Shown here: in pieces, positions 35,478-47,908 of the stretch
How the letters are laid out: each line of letters opens with the position of its first letter
Position numbering within the stretch: position 1 is the first letter of the stretch
DNA from: Nageia nagi
Lineage: Eukaryota; Pinophyta
DNA: 64,000 nucleotides
Direction: 5' to 3'
Assembly: GCA_050084985.1 (NCBI GenBank)
Contig: JBITNC010000001.1
Coordinates: 51,956,001 to 52,020,000 of the forward strand
The notes under the pieces: generated by a model
Databases searched by the model: none
Told to the model about the DNA's origin: nothing
Seen by the model: the letters and a program-made list of their open reading frames with translations, nothing else
Translations under genes and position numbers: made by a program

Positions 35478-36589
35478 AATTTAAATAATATTTATATCTA
35501 GCTTAAATAATTTAAATATATTTTAGTAGTATAAATGTAAAGGTATGTATGTTTTTCTTTGGAAATGTGATTTCTATGATAGATGTCCTTAGATGGATAC
35601 ATTTTGATGTTTTAGATATATATCTTAAATAATAAAAATTATAGATTTGATTAATTTCGTTTAAGTATATCTAAAACAATACAAATTATATCTAAAATAA
35701 TAAAAATTCTATTTTTACAAACATAATTTTTTTAGATATATAAAATTATTACATTTTTGTATCAGCAATATAATATACAGTACAACCACCAAACATATTT
35801 TTTATGAATTTATTACATACAACAATTTATTATATACAACAAATAATTTAATATATCACAAAAAATATAACAATTTTTGGCAAAAACTTAGAGAACTGGA
35901 AATCAAACTTGATTTTGACATTTGATTCTCTTCTTTCTACATTGAATTTTTTTTTGTGAACTTTGAATATGTTCTCTTCCTCTATGGATTTTCGGTTTAA
36001 ATATTTCTTCTTTGAATTGATTTTTATTTATATTATTAATAATTAACTAATATAGTTTTACATATATTAGTTGACTATAGTTGAATTTTACAATATTAAA
36101 TTTATATTTAGTTAGTTAATTTAATATATTTATTTTTTTTAAATTTTGAGGGTTAATACTTTAGCTTCTTGCCTCGCTTCTATTGTAAATGGGAGAGTTT
36201 TATTGGTATTATTAAAAAGTCAAATTGCATGAATTTTTAGGGCTTACTTTTGTCCCATATCACATTGTCTCTTTATCTCAAAGATTGTGTGAGACACCTT
36301 AGGTGGGCCTTTACTATCACATACTTGCATTTACTCCATCTTTCATAAATATTTTCCTCTCTTTTAATATAGTCATTTCTTAAATGATAGGTTTGACATA
36401 CATCAAAGCAAGCTATGGTACCTACGAAATGCATGAGGAAGCTTGTCCTGAAGGTATTTTATAATGTATTTCTTCTTATTGGATATTGTGATATCATTAA
36501 ATGAATTGAATAGTTCTTGTAATAGGTTAAAATATTAGAAGTTAATTGGTTATTTTATGAGTTATATACCTCATAATTCCTTTATCTAT
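35478..36589. other. AT-rich spacer, nothing recognised
   Basis: Runs such as 'atctaaaataataaaaatt' recur near 35620-35710. No coding is seen. Confidence 0.4.
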
Positions 36590-38420
36590 AATTAGATTTA
36601 CTAGGCTTAACATCTTCATGGATAAAAGTTGAAGGAATCTAAAACCTCACGAAATGGCTTTTTACTTTCCATTTTCTAATCAAGTTCATGCCAAATCCAT
36701 CCTCAATAGAAGGCCATTATATGTCTACAATACACCTCTATTATTCTAACTATCAACTCAGGATTTTACTATCTTTGACGATATCTTAGCCAAAGATCTT
36801 ATTCGATTGGAATTATTATAGTTCTCTTTCCCACTATGTTCTTTGCTTCAAAATCTTGTTTCTTCATTAGGTGAGTTTATTTACATGGAGAAAAATATAT
36901 TTTATTCTATTCATCCCACCAATTCCCACCATTGTCTATATGTCAAAATAGATCTCTTGAAATATCTTAAGGAATCTATTAACCTCGAACTAGGTGATAC
37001 TATGATTCATCATAGAATTGTATATATCAATCTATCTAAAGCTTTCTATAGATATTAGTTTATTTCACATAAAATCAAGGATAACCCTTTGTTGGATGGC
37101 AAATTCAATACCCTTAGAACCTCATCTCCACCTACTCTTGCACCTTATACACCTATTCCAAAGCTATATAGTTCAAAATGAGATTTCTTTTTGTTCTCAT
37201 TAATATGGTAATTTAGATTTAATCTACATATGAAAGGGTAAATTATTTGATTTTATTCTTCAAATTATATACTCTTTTACATACAAGAGCAATCAAAGTT
37301 TTATTATTAGTCATAATCCTAGAAGAGGGGAAGCTATTAGTTTCATAACATCCAAGTTTAATGCAAGTTTTATCTTGTGTTTTATGGAACCATTTGAACA
37401 AACAATTTGAATCCTCTTGGAATTTAGAAACTATTATTTAGTATTATCAATCTATATGCTTCTAAATATACCAGTGAAAGATGTGTTTTATGCTATTAGT
37501 GTTCCTTGTCACTACCAATTATATGTGATGATTTTAGAATCAATAAGTGAGATACAGACAAGATAGATCATTTTCTAATGAATTGATTGATTTGGAAATC
37601 AAAGGCATAATATTTTATATAAAATAAAATTTTTCATGTATACCCTATTTCCTATTTCTCAATTTTATATTTTCCCAATGAAATTTTATTTACATGGTCT
37701 AGTTTTTTTGTCACACATGTTAAAATTATAAAATATGTATGCAAGGTTATGCTTTTAAACTAGCACTATATTCACTTTAATTAGAGGTCAACCTCTTTAT
37801 CTTTTATTGAATCTGTATTTGGTACCAACGCATGTGATCATGCTTCAATTTCAATTTTTGGTTACCTCCATCCCATCATTTTCAGGTTATTATAAGAGAT
37901 ATTTTTATCTTAATACTTATTTCTTAGAATACACTATCATGGCTTTCCATATCCACCAAGTATAGAATCTAGTCAATTACCATTGAACCTCTAGCTCTAA
38001 AGGTTGTATACAGTGGTAGAATAATTATATTACTCAAATGAATAACCTCTTATGTATTCTAAATCAAAAGTAGATCATCTTTAAATAAATATATCAATGA
38101 TAGTCTCTATGATGAGCTAACAAAAACCTTCATTTAATTAAACATTTACCCTTTAATACCCATGTTAAAATCATACATAAGGAAAATTAACCATGAGTTG
38201 AATAATATAAATATATATGAGGCTAGGAAAGCATTGATCAAAGCTCATTTGCACTAGCTCAAAGTGGATCATAGATTGACCGATGTGATTTTTCAAAATC
38301 TTTATCAATCCTAACACACTACTCAATTCAAATATATCAAATAGGGATGAATCGAATTTATGTCATTACCTTATATTTCAAGTGCCATTATGAGGTATTA
38401 TATCTACGTAGTTTCTATTC
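36590..38420 (+). mobile_element. LINE relic: ORF1 (DUF4283-like) and endonuclease part of ORF2
   Basis: From 36650 the plus strand, with frame changes, reads as a LINE ORF1: PLYVYNTPLLF, LSTQDFTIFD, NLVSSLGEFIYMEKN (36852-36896), NLELGDTMIHHRIVYINLSK (about 36981-37040), then AFYRY where a zinc-knuckle Cys would be expected. After about 37290 pieces of an apurinic endonuclease (ORF2) follow: RRGEAISFITSKF (about 37325-37363), INLYASKYTSERC (about 37448-37487) with LPIICDDF (about 37517), and a later 'HPIIFRLL' piece (about 37875) that would be the SDH motif region. Many stops. No RT was recognised downstream. The left 250 bp is missing from the second duplication copy. Confidence 0.5.
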
Positions 38421-38889
38421 ATTCTCTTAAACTTAAGTAATAGAAATACCTTACCTATTAGCTTGTTATGGAACCTATGAGAGTCTCAACTTTCTAATGG
38501 AAAAATCATGAGGAAGTTCTCTTTATGTATGATCGATACGAAATTATTTTTTAGGAAAGTATAAATTTAATCATTATGATATATAAGTAGAAATCTTATT
38601 GGAATTATTATATCTTGACTTTAATTGTAGGTGTTATTAGTACCACCATTATAAAAGGGTACCAAAAGGTTAATGAAAATTTATAGATTTTAAAATCTAC
38701 CATAATAGTGGTATTAACTTCCTTGCATGTTAAAGTTTTCTACAATGATCCAATTGAGATATATTATACAAAATTAAAAATCTCATTAAAAGATATTTCT
38801 AATGACTAATTACATAAGAAATTTTATATGATAAATGAATTCAAGATTTTTTTGTAAAAAAAAAAATGGATGAAATCAGTATATGAACA
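38421..38889. other. Possible LINE remainder, unassigned
   Basis: No further LINE motif found. AT-rich. Confidence 0.3.
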
Positions 38890-39250
38890 CAACCATTACT
38901 AATGAAGAAATCAATCATTAAAAATAGAAAAGTTGATTTTTGTACAATGTTGAAGTTGGTCATAACCAATAGAAAGGTCACACAATATTTAAATTAACCA
39001 TCACTAATAGAAATGTTTTCCATTGGATATTGCTAAAGTTGACCATCCTGAATGGAAAAGTTGGTAGTTGCATAGTGTTGAAATAGAATATCACTAATAA
39101 AAATATTGACCATCATATAATATGGAAGTTTATAATTACCAATGAAAGTTTTAATCATTAGACATTATTCAATTTGTTTCTAACAAAAAATAAATTCAAC
39201 CATCACCAAAGGAAACTCATCATCAACAAAAATAAAGTTGATTGCTACCA
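38890..39250. repeat. Degenerate tandem repeat, period about 55 bp
   Basis: The phrase 'accatcactaatagaaa(a)gtt' in variant forms, followed by 'gaccatt.gac/tattg..gaagtt', recurs five or six times (for example from 38890, 38958, 38998, 39046, 39090 and 39137). Non-coding. It also occurs in the second copy at 62870-63235. Confidence 0.6.
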
Positions 39251-40799
39251 AAGGTTGAAGTCATTTGACATAAAAATATAAATATCATATGAAATGCTCA
39301 TAAAGGTTTGTATACATATCCTATTGAGGTATACAATATATTTTTCAAAATATAAATATCTATTTAATTAGATGTTGTATGACATATTCTATCTCTTAAA
39401 ATGATAGTAGAAGTTGAAAGGTCATTGGAATACCCAAAATTGGTGGGCAACTCAAAAATAACTAGAATCCAAAAGGAAATAATAGGTTGATGGAAGGGAA
39501 AGAGTAATTTTTTAGTATCTATAAATAAGAGTCTTGCACCTCACTTATATAGCAATGAAGGATATTCAAAAGATTTTTTAGGAGTTATAGTAATAAAGGT
39601 TTATTGCAAATTGTTCTCTAATTCTTTCGAGTGATTTGGTAGTTTATTATAGTAGCAATATGTTATGAACCTTCTATGATCATGTATCATCATTATTTGA
39701 AATAATTAATAAAGATAATGATCTCTTTGATAGTGTTTTTTCCCCTTATAAGGGTTTAGTGATTATAAATCTTACTGTCTCATTTGAAGTGAATGGTTTG
39801 TTAATTTTATTATTGTATTTCAATAGTCAGTAGAATTTAAATTAAGATCACATATTGCATTCAATTGTAAAATTTTAAGTTATTGAAAAATATCATATTT
39901 TTTGTATCATGATCAATTGGTATAAGATAAATTTCATTTTTAAGTTATGTGCATGTAATTCAAAAAGTCTTAATAAGGATTTTTCATTTCACATGATTAA
40001 AAATTGCAAGAAAGATGACTAAAAATTTAATGGATGAAGAAAAAATTATCCAATAATAAATATCTTTATACATTTCATGCAACTCATAAAGATGAGGGGA
40101 ATTATGTTATAAGATGATTAAATTTATCCAAACATTGAGGTATCTGGTAAGACAATATATTTAGAGAGGAATAGTATGAGAGTAAATAAATATCAATAAA
40201 ATTCTAAAAAAAAAAGTAGTAGAAAGAATACATAAAATTTATAAATGCAAAATAAAAATCCAAGAGAGAAAACTTATAAAATAATGTATAAGGATGAAAG
40301 GCATTTTGATCATTACAATGTTAATGGACATGGAACTGAGAATATAAAAGATTTATTGGCACAATAGAGTTTGTAGAAAGGTTAGCTTGTATTACCATGT
40401 AAGAAAAAATAAAGTTGTATACTTTAGAGGCTCACAAAAATGTCCAAATTAATATTTTGAAGGAGAATTTTGCTTTGGATTGAGCTAAAGAAGAATTATT
40501 TTTGTCATATAGCCAATTGAAGATGACAAATTTAGTTACATTCTATAATTATAGATAATAATAAAATATAATCTTAGAAAAATTAATATAATACTTTGTA
40601 TTGGAGGAAAAACCATATCCTCAATAATATCCTTTAGGATTTTTAAATAAAATGTTGAGTATCATATTATTAAAAAAAGTACTTTGATATTTTTATGTTG
40701 AAAGTAAAATAAATTTATGGTAATATATTATCTTGTATAACTAGATATATATCAACTTATCTTTTTTAGCCTTTTTCTATGGGAAGGAGATACTACTTC
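39251..40799. other. AT-rich spacer, nothing recognised
   Basis: Duplicated up to 40017, where the window's second copy ends only because the window stops. Possible decayed 5' part of the gypsy element that follows. Confidence 0.35.
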
Positions 40800-41600
40800 G
40801 TATAGAGGGTTAAACATGTCAAGGTTGGTTAAATATAGAAAAGGATTCAAATTTCATCCTTATAAAGGAAAAAAGAATTTTTCATTTGTGACTTCTCAAG
40901 AAATAAAGAAGATGGTTAACATAGTAAGATATTCATTCTTCTCATGGTTAGAGTTGTACTTGAGGAGTTGGAGATTGATATACATGAAGTAGAGGTAACT
41001 TGTTATACTTATCAATAAAATAAAGAGATAATATAGATACTCTTATAGTTCCTAAATCTTATGAAAGAACCCCATGGCATACCAATAGAAAGGGATCTAG
41101 AAGCTAAAATTCAACTATTACCAAATTAAAAAGTGTGTAATATTGGGATGTATAGATATTTTGTATTAGAGTCTAATGAGGTGAAGAGATAAGAAACATA
41201 AATATAGGAAGAAGATATTGTTAAGACTAGTGCATCACCTCAAAGTTAATATTATTAGTTTTATTTTTAAGATGGATAGTAATTATATTATGTGCATTTA
41301 TTATTCAATACTCAATTAAATCATTATCAAAAATAGATATCTCATTCTTTATGTTAATGATTTATTTGATCAATTGATGCATACAAAATATTTTACCAAA
41401 CATAATTTGAAATTATATTATAATGAAGAATGAAGCATTTAGAAAAGACCTTCAAGAAATAATAATTTATTTATGAGTAGCTAGTCATGGAATTTTGACT
41501 AACTAATGCTCTAGCAACATTAATGAGAAGGATAAATGATGTATTTAATCTTATTTGAGATAAATGTACACTAGTATTTTTTCATAGATGTCTAGTCACT
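40800..41600 (+). pseudogene. Ty3/gypsy reverse transcriptase relic
   Basis: The plus strand reads, with stops: IPIERDLEAKIQLLPN and MYRYFVLESNEVKR (about 41080-41190), KTSASPQS (near 41225), then MCIYYSILN, IIIKNRYLILYVNDLFDQL and TKYFTKHNLKLYY (41280-41425), then LVMEF...LTNALATLMRRINDVF and LVFF (about 41485-41580). This order (IKNRYP, DDLFDQL, KYFTKLDLKSGYHQ, TNAPATFM.NDVF, LVFxDD) is that of gypsy RT, not copia. The FxDD catalytic box is destroyed (FFHRC). No LTRs, PBS or integrase were located, so the limits are approximate. Confidence 0.65.
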
Positions 41601-43472
41601 CAAACGTGTTATATCTTTTGAGCTACTAAATAAAGTTTATTTCCCTAAATATTTATATTTTTTTCATTAAGGAGAATTTATTTCAATACAATTTTCCACA
41701 ATATGGTTTATTAATTCACCATTAATCATATTGTAACTAGATTAGAGAATTTAATGCAATATTCACTACATGCTTTCAAATAATTATCCACATATGAACA
41801 CATTAAGGTTCTTGAATCATCATTTATTTCAATATAGTTTTATAAATTTATTGGATCCACTTATAAGCATAAACATTGAATGAAGAAAAATATACTTGGA
41901 TCTTGACTTACCATAAATAACTTACAAGTATGTCATGAACACAAGGGCTATCTACCTTGGTAATATTTGGTACATAATTACATTTATTTTCATATGATTA
42001 TAAAGAAATGGGTAATGGAATTCTCCAATTCTCTAACAAGTATCATGTTGATAATGTTACAATGAGACTAAGAATAACCCTAATTATGGTATACATCAAG
42101 TGTTTCATAAAACTATATATGATACATTAATTTCATCAACATGTAAATTTTATATCCATGTAGAACTATAACATAGAAGGTCTTCGATTCATCCTCATCC
42201 AATTGGTGTATCTTCTTATCATCCCTCTTGCATGATCATACAAAGGATTCAAGAATTGTTGGATATAAGTATTAAGAAAGGTTTTAGAGTAATTAAGGAT
42301 CAGGATAGCTCTTTTCATGAAAAATTCATCCTACCCTAGATGCATCACATCTCATTCTTTCAATCTTTCACTTTCAATCAATTTCATGTAAGAAATCAAA
42401 CAAACAATACTCTATTCTTAATCTTGGGAGGTTTTATGCTCTTACTAGAACTACCTTCGTTCCTCGATCATAGAGTATAATTTTAATTTTACAAACATCC
42501 AATATAAAGCATTTTGAAGAAAGTACTATTAATAATTGTCTATTATGCATTTATTAAAAAGGATAAATGAATCCATAATATCCTCAAAAATAAAGGTCCA
42601 CTAAACATTCATCAAGAAATATTAATAAATCATTAACTTATATTCATGCCTTCTTCCACTTATTATTTTATTATAGAGGAAATAAATTTATGATTGATCA
42701 TGTAATGATTTAAATTTAAAATAATTTTAATACCATAATTTTAATCCTATAATAATACTAAAGATATTACAATATTCAAAGCTCAAATAAACTTTTAAAT
42801 TCCTTGAATTAGTAGTCAAAGGATTAATTATCCAATCAATTTAATTATCTTCTATTAGGTTTAATGAGGCTTTGAGAGGTTGAAAAATACAAAATCAACA
42901 ATGTACCCATCACATCCATAAATAATTTCCTTATTCATAATGACAAAGTTTTTCATCCATAATAAAGTCATTTAGAGGAGCTCGCATTGTAGAGGGTCTT
43001 GTGTTGTCTCCAAACCTTAGAATGGCTCATTAGAATTTAGGAATACTATGCCATGATTTATAAACCTAGCCCTGCATTGATTCCAGTCGTATAGTTGACA
43101 TAGTAGGGGTTTAAATAAAAGGAGACACAAAAATATAAAAATTTGTGATAGAGATGTGTATGGTTTAATGTTTTGTACCAAAAGAGGTGATACTCACATA
43201 TGCTATGATTGTCATTATTTGATAATGCTCATGCTCCTCCCAAGCATCCATACTAAAGTAGTAAGATGTTATGCTTGCCCCAATCTCTTAGAGAATAGAA
43301 GCTATCATATATATATTTATGAGTAAAAATAGCATGGACTTTAAAGGTGAATGAAGGAGTCCCATAGGTTAGAGTTTACTAGTGAATGAAGAATGCCCAA
43401 AGGATGGAATACGCTTAATAGCTAGCGCTAACTTACACCATGTAATCTATGAAGATTGTCTCAGGTGCCTGA
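41601..43472. other. Unassigned sequence between gypsy relic and copia LTR
   Basis: Probable decayed gypsy 3' part followed by anonymous sequence. The patch 42960-43470 is less AT-rich but gives no recognisable product. Confidence 0.3.
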
Positions 43473-43947
43473 TGTTAGGAATATATATTATTCAAGCAAA
43501 ATATAATGTGCAATAAACCTTATAGAAGTAAATAAAAAAAATTTAGAATTCAATCACATAAGAGATCAACACAAATTTAACGAGGTTCACTCGGTGTGGG
43601 CTATGTCCCTAGAGAAACAACTAGTTAGATCTTTATCATAGTACAAAATAATAAAGGGATTACAATCTGCATCAACTAGATGCACAATCTCCTAAGTCTC
43701 TCACAAGCTTTGTCAAACTCCTGTATGCTTAAATCCTAACACACTTTTAAAACATTACACCTTTTATTCTTCATACAAAATCCTCTTTATAAAAAGAGTT
43801 TACAATCTGTGACCTAATATCAATGGTCTAGATTACAATTTGTAACCTAATAATAATGGTTTAGATTTATCATGAAAATTAGCATCCACTTCATAGGAAA
43901 TCATAGTGCTTCATTGTACAAAGTTGTACAATATCCATATTTCAACA
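43473..43947 (-). repeat. 3' LTR of the truncated copia element
   Basis: On the element strand it begins TGTTGAAATATGG at 43947 and is proposed to end CCTAACA at 43473, with TGTT...AACA termini. The internal side carries 'aacgaggttcactcgg' (plus strand, near 43580), a conserved type of LTR patch. No second LTR is in the window to prove the left limit. Confidence 0.65.
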
Positions 43948-43960
43948 ATCTCCCACTTGG
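43948..43960 (-). other. Polypurine tract of the truncated copia element
   Basis: The minus strand reads CCAAGTGGGAGAT directly before the LTR start TGTTGA. This AAGTGGGAGAT form is a common plant copia PPT. Confidence 0.8.
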
Positions 43961-43967
43961 AGACTGT

Positions 43968-46900
43968 TCATAGAAACTCATCATTTTTGCACTTGTTGGG
44001 GATATCCCCAACCCTTAATGGTTTTATCAAACCAATTGTAGTTGAGCAAAAGTTCAACTTATCTTTCAAAACTGCTTTTGTCAACATATCTACAAATTTT
44101 CACTGGTATGTATCTTTTCTAGCTTTAATGATCCATCCTCCAATACTGATCATATCTAATGGTACCTAAGTTGAATGTGTTTGGTTCTTGAATTAAAAGC
44201 TAAATTCTTTGCAAGATGAATGACACTCTAGTTGTCACTCCACAACCTACGATCCTCTCATTTGTGCCCCAATTCTTCCATCAATATTTGAAGCCAAATG
44301 ATCTCCTTACTAGCCTTTGTAGCTGCAACATACTCTACCTTTGTTGTAGAAAATACCACAACCTACTGTAGCTTGGACACCCAACTCATAGCTATTCCAC
44401 CAATAGTGAAAACATAACTAGTGGTGTTCCTCCCACCATCTCTATCACCTACCATATCTAATTCTACAAAACCTTGTAAATGAGTATTAGTACCATTGAA
44501 ACATAAATAATGATTAGATGTACCTCTCAAATACTGAAATATCCATTTCATTGCTTTCTAATAGCATCTTTTAACAGGTTACTCATGTAACCTCAAACTC
44601 CCTACTGCTTGGGATAATATCAAGTCTAATGCAAATAGTAGCATACATTAAAATACCTAATAGCAGATGCATAAAGGACACCTTGGCCATTTAAGCTTTT
44701 TCTCCCTTATCATTTTCTAAGATACATCTCTTTGGTTAATTTAAAATGGTTTTTTTAAGAGGAAAGTTGTACTTATTTAGACTTCGATTAATGTTTTAAT
44801 GTAAACTCTCTTCAAAACTTTCTCTATGTACACCACTTGAGATACTCTAACTTCTAGTTCTTCCTATCTCTCGTGATTCTTATATTAAGGATTTGTTTTA
44901 TAGCCCCCAAATCTTTCATGGAAAAAGTGCTTACCAATGCCTTCTTGAGATCACTGATATCCTACATATTATTACTAGCTACAAGCATATCATCAACATA
45001 TAAAAGCAAGATAATGTAACTTCCATTACCTAATATTTTGAACTACACATAATGGTCTAAATAACACCTATCATAACCTAGATTCTACATGAACCTATCA
45101 AACTTCAAGTACCATTGTCTAGGAGCTTGTTTCAAACTTATAAGCTCTTCTTCAACTTGCAAATAAGGTTTTCCTTCCCCTTTACCTCATAACCCTCTAG
45201 TTGGTGCATATAGATTTCCTATTCCAAATCGCTATGGAGGAAAGCTATTTTAACATCAAGCTGCTCTAAATGCAAATCCTTTATTGCAACCAAGCTTAAT
45301 ATAGTACAAATAGAAGTAATCTACAAGAGAAAAAATCTCATCATAATTTATACCTTTCTTTTGTGCATATCCTTTCACAACAAGTCTTGCCTTGTATCTC
45401 TTGTTTTCTCCTACTTCTTCCTTTGCTATGTAGACCCATTTGTTGTGAAGGGCCTTCTTCCTAGTAGGTAGCTTAACCAAATCCCAAGTTTGGTTATGTA
45501 TGAGAGAATCCATCTCTTCATCCATTGCAAGCTCCCACTGCTTGTTGGTGTCCAACTATAAAGCTTCATCTAAACACTTTGGCTCACTAGCATCAATATA
45601 CAAAACATAATGAAGAGTAGGAGTATAACATTATGACAACTTACTTTCACTTGTAGGCATGATATAATCATAAAAATATTGAGGAATTTTACTTATCCTG
45701 GTAGATCTTCTAACAATAATTTTAGGGGATTGAGATACTTGTTGCTGCTATTATTGGAAATTTTATGGTAGATATTGTGGTGGATTTTGAGGGTCTTGGA
45801 CCTCATCTTTTACCCTCTGTACATTCTCCCAATTGACATCATCAAGCTCTACAAACTTGGAGTCATCTTCCTTTTCTTGCAATCTATCTTTATACAATCT
45901 TTTCTCATTAAAAATAACATCTTTACTCCTCATGACTTTTGGATTAGTATTATCCCATAATCTATAACCCAATTCATCTATTCCATAGCCAATGAAATAA
46001 CATTTCTATGAATTTGCATCTAACTTCTTTCTATTTTCCTTATCTATATGAGCATAAGCTTCACACCCAAAAACTTTAAGGAAGGAGTAGTTTATAGTTT
46101 TACCTATCCATATCTCTTCTAGAATCCCTCCATCCAAAGGAATGCAAGGTCCCCTATTGATCAAATAAATAGCAATGTCAACATAATTTGCCCACAAATA
46201 CAAAGGCAATCTAACATGTAATCTTATGCATCTTGCATGCTCCATAATGGTCCTATTCATTCTCTTAGAAACTCCATTTTCTTCAGGTGTTCTTGGAGTA
46301 ACCTTTATCCTTTTGATTCCATTTAAATAATAATAATTTTTAAAATTATTATTACAATATTCACCACCATTATTAGACTTGATACCTTTTAATTTCTTAC
46401 TAGTCTCATTCTCCATTAATGCCTTCCACTTTTGAAAAGTATCAAAGACATCAAATTTCTTACTAATACAGTAAACCCATATTTTTCTTGTAGCATCATC
46501 AATAAAAGGCACATTATAATTGGAACCAATGAGAGAAGTTACCTAAGCTATCCCCCATACATCTGTGTGAACCAATTCTAACTTTTCTTTATTCTTCTCT
46601 TTTCCAACTTTTAAGAATCTTACCCATTTTTGTTTATCATAAATGCAATCCTCACAAAACTCCAAATCCAATTCCTTGAGCTTTGGTAGTAATTTTTGTG
46701 AGTGCAAAAGCTTCATTCCCTTTTCACTCATGTGGCTTAATTTGTTGTGCCATATCTTGGAGTCTTCTCCTATACCAACAAAATTTATAAAGCAAATGGT
46801 TGAGTCAGTCATCAAACAAAGTGTACCAACCAATATACCTTTTCCAATCACCATAGGTCCTTTTGTTATCTTCTAGGAGCCCTCCCCAAAAGTGGTTTTA

Positions 46901-47908
46901 AAACCTTCTTTGTCAAGTTTGCTAATAGAAATTAAATTTATTTTCAATATGATAATATATCATGCTTTATTTACCACCATAAGAGTTCCATTTTCCATCC
47001 TCATGTTTATCTTTCCTTTTCCCTCAATCTTACAGAGACTATCATCTTCTAATTGAACCTCACCATAATTAGCTAGAGTAAACTCTACAAAATAATCTTT
47101 CTATGAGGTAGCAAGGTAAGATGAACCGAAATCTACAACCCAAAAATCATTTTTAATTTCTAAAGATAATATCAAAGCATCTTGATGAATTTCACTAGCT
47201 ATATTGGCTTTTGATTTATTACCTTTATTTTCATCATCTCCACCTTTTTCATTATTTATTCTATGTCAACAATCCTTTTTTAGATGACCTTTCTTACCAT
47301 AGTAATAACATTTAGCTTTTTCTTTTCCTCTTGGCTTGGATCTTCCTTTGGATTTTGCTCTATTCTAACTTCTACCTCTTCCATTCTACCTTCCTTTGTT
47401 TCTCTCAACCATCAACACCATTCTAGATGATGATGCCTCTCTTGACATTTTTCTCCACATACCTTCACTAAGAATAATGTTGATAACATCATCAAAAACT
47501 AACTTATTAGAAATAGATGTAGAATTACTTACTACCATACTATTCTAGCTCTCTAGTAGTGAGCACAAAATTAATAGAGCCCTGACTTCATCACCAAAAT
47601 CCAATCCTATTGAACTTAGCTGACTAGTTACAGTATTAAAAACATTTAAATGATCCTAAATGTCATCACCTTCATTCATTTGCATATTAAATAATTTCTT
47701 CATAAGAAAAACTTTATTGAAGGCCATCATGGTTTTCTCTTTAAATCCTTTATGGTTTTCTCTTTAGAAATATTGAAGGCCATCATGCTTGCTAGGCACA
47801 ATCTCACTATCCCCAATGCTTTATTATCTAACAAAGCCCAATCCTCATTAGATATCCCACTTGGTTTCTTTGCCTTACATTATAAATGTTGGTAGAGGTC
47901 CTTCTGAT
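43968..47908 (-). pseudogene. copia gag-pol polyprotein pseudogene (5'-truncated)
   Basis: Domains in order on the minus strand: gag from FYQKDLYQ (about 47900) through KPSGISNEDWALLDNKALG and MKKLFNMQMNEGDD; the gag zinc knuckle CYYYGKKGHLKKDC (about 47310-47268, second Cys changed to Tyr); protease region FWVVDFGSSYLAT (DSG changed to DFG); GAG-pre-integrase WHNKLSHMSEKGMKLL (about 46765-46718); integrase from HTDVWG to the YFIGYG region; RT N-terminus WVYIAKEEVG...ARLVVKGYAQKKGINYDEIF (45440-45330 area) and active site LYVDDM (45003-44986); RNase H to IGLIKPLRVGDIPNK with the stop at 43970-43968. Two integrase catalytic residues are changed: the Asp of the SDNGGEY motif is Asn (about 46372) and the Glu of NGVxERMNR is Lys (46264-46266). 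A 58 bp duplication around 47717-47790 also disrupts gag. Confidence 0.9.
47717..47790. repeat. 58 bp direct duplication inside copia gag
   Basis: 'ttgaaggccatcatg' occurs at 47717 and 47775, and 'atggttttctctttaa/ga' is also doubled between them. The duplication shifts and interrupts the gag reading. Confidence 0.7.

Larger units (their letters stand above)
30697..36845. other. 6,149 bp segment missing from the second duplication copy
   Basis: Present here between ACATTTTTT (ending 30696) and CTTCAAAATC (from 36846). At 60824/60830 the two flanks are joined through 5 extra bases (CTTGT). The segment has no terminal repeats and no flanking direct repeat, so it does not look like a transposon insertion. 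A LINE ORF1-like reading runs across its right edge, which shows this copy is the ancestral arrangement. Confidence 0.85.
17781..47908. repeat. First unit of a 30,128 bp tandem duplication
   Basis: The sequence from 17781 (AGAAGGATGATC) is repeated from 47909 at a constant offset of 30,128 (30,129 between two 1 bp indels). This makes 17781-47908 one period. The identity is nearly complete over about 16.1 kb. Differences seen are G/C at 23423 vs 53551, T/C at 23669 vs 53797, a 1 bp insertion near 24481, T/G at 25708 vs 55837, a 1 bp deletion in the A-run near 28720, and three 1 bp indels near 36907, 38545 and 39512. The far end of the second unit is outside the window. Confidence 0.9.
43473..47908 (-). 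mobile_element. copia element, minus strand, 5'-truncated at the duplication junction
   Basis: From right to left the element carries gag (partial), zinc knuckle, integrase, RT, RNase H, a stop at 43970-43968, a PPT and a 475 bp LTR. Its own 5' LTR, PBS and the first residues of gag are absent because the tandem-duplication breakpoint (47908/47909) replaces them with the start of the second unit. All domains are in the normal copia order, so only the extreme 5' part is lost. The missing end should lie beyond the second unit, downstream of the window. Confidence 0.88.

Noticed and set aside
30697-36845. Transposon insertion as explanation of the 6.1 kb difference
   Set aside because: No terminal repeats, no target duplication, and a LINE reading continues through the right edge; deletion in the second copy fits better.
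43906-44169. 87-codon plus-strand frame
   Set aside because: Antisense to the copia RNase H end and overlapping the LTR and PPT; no domain.
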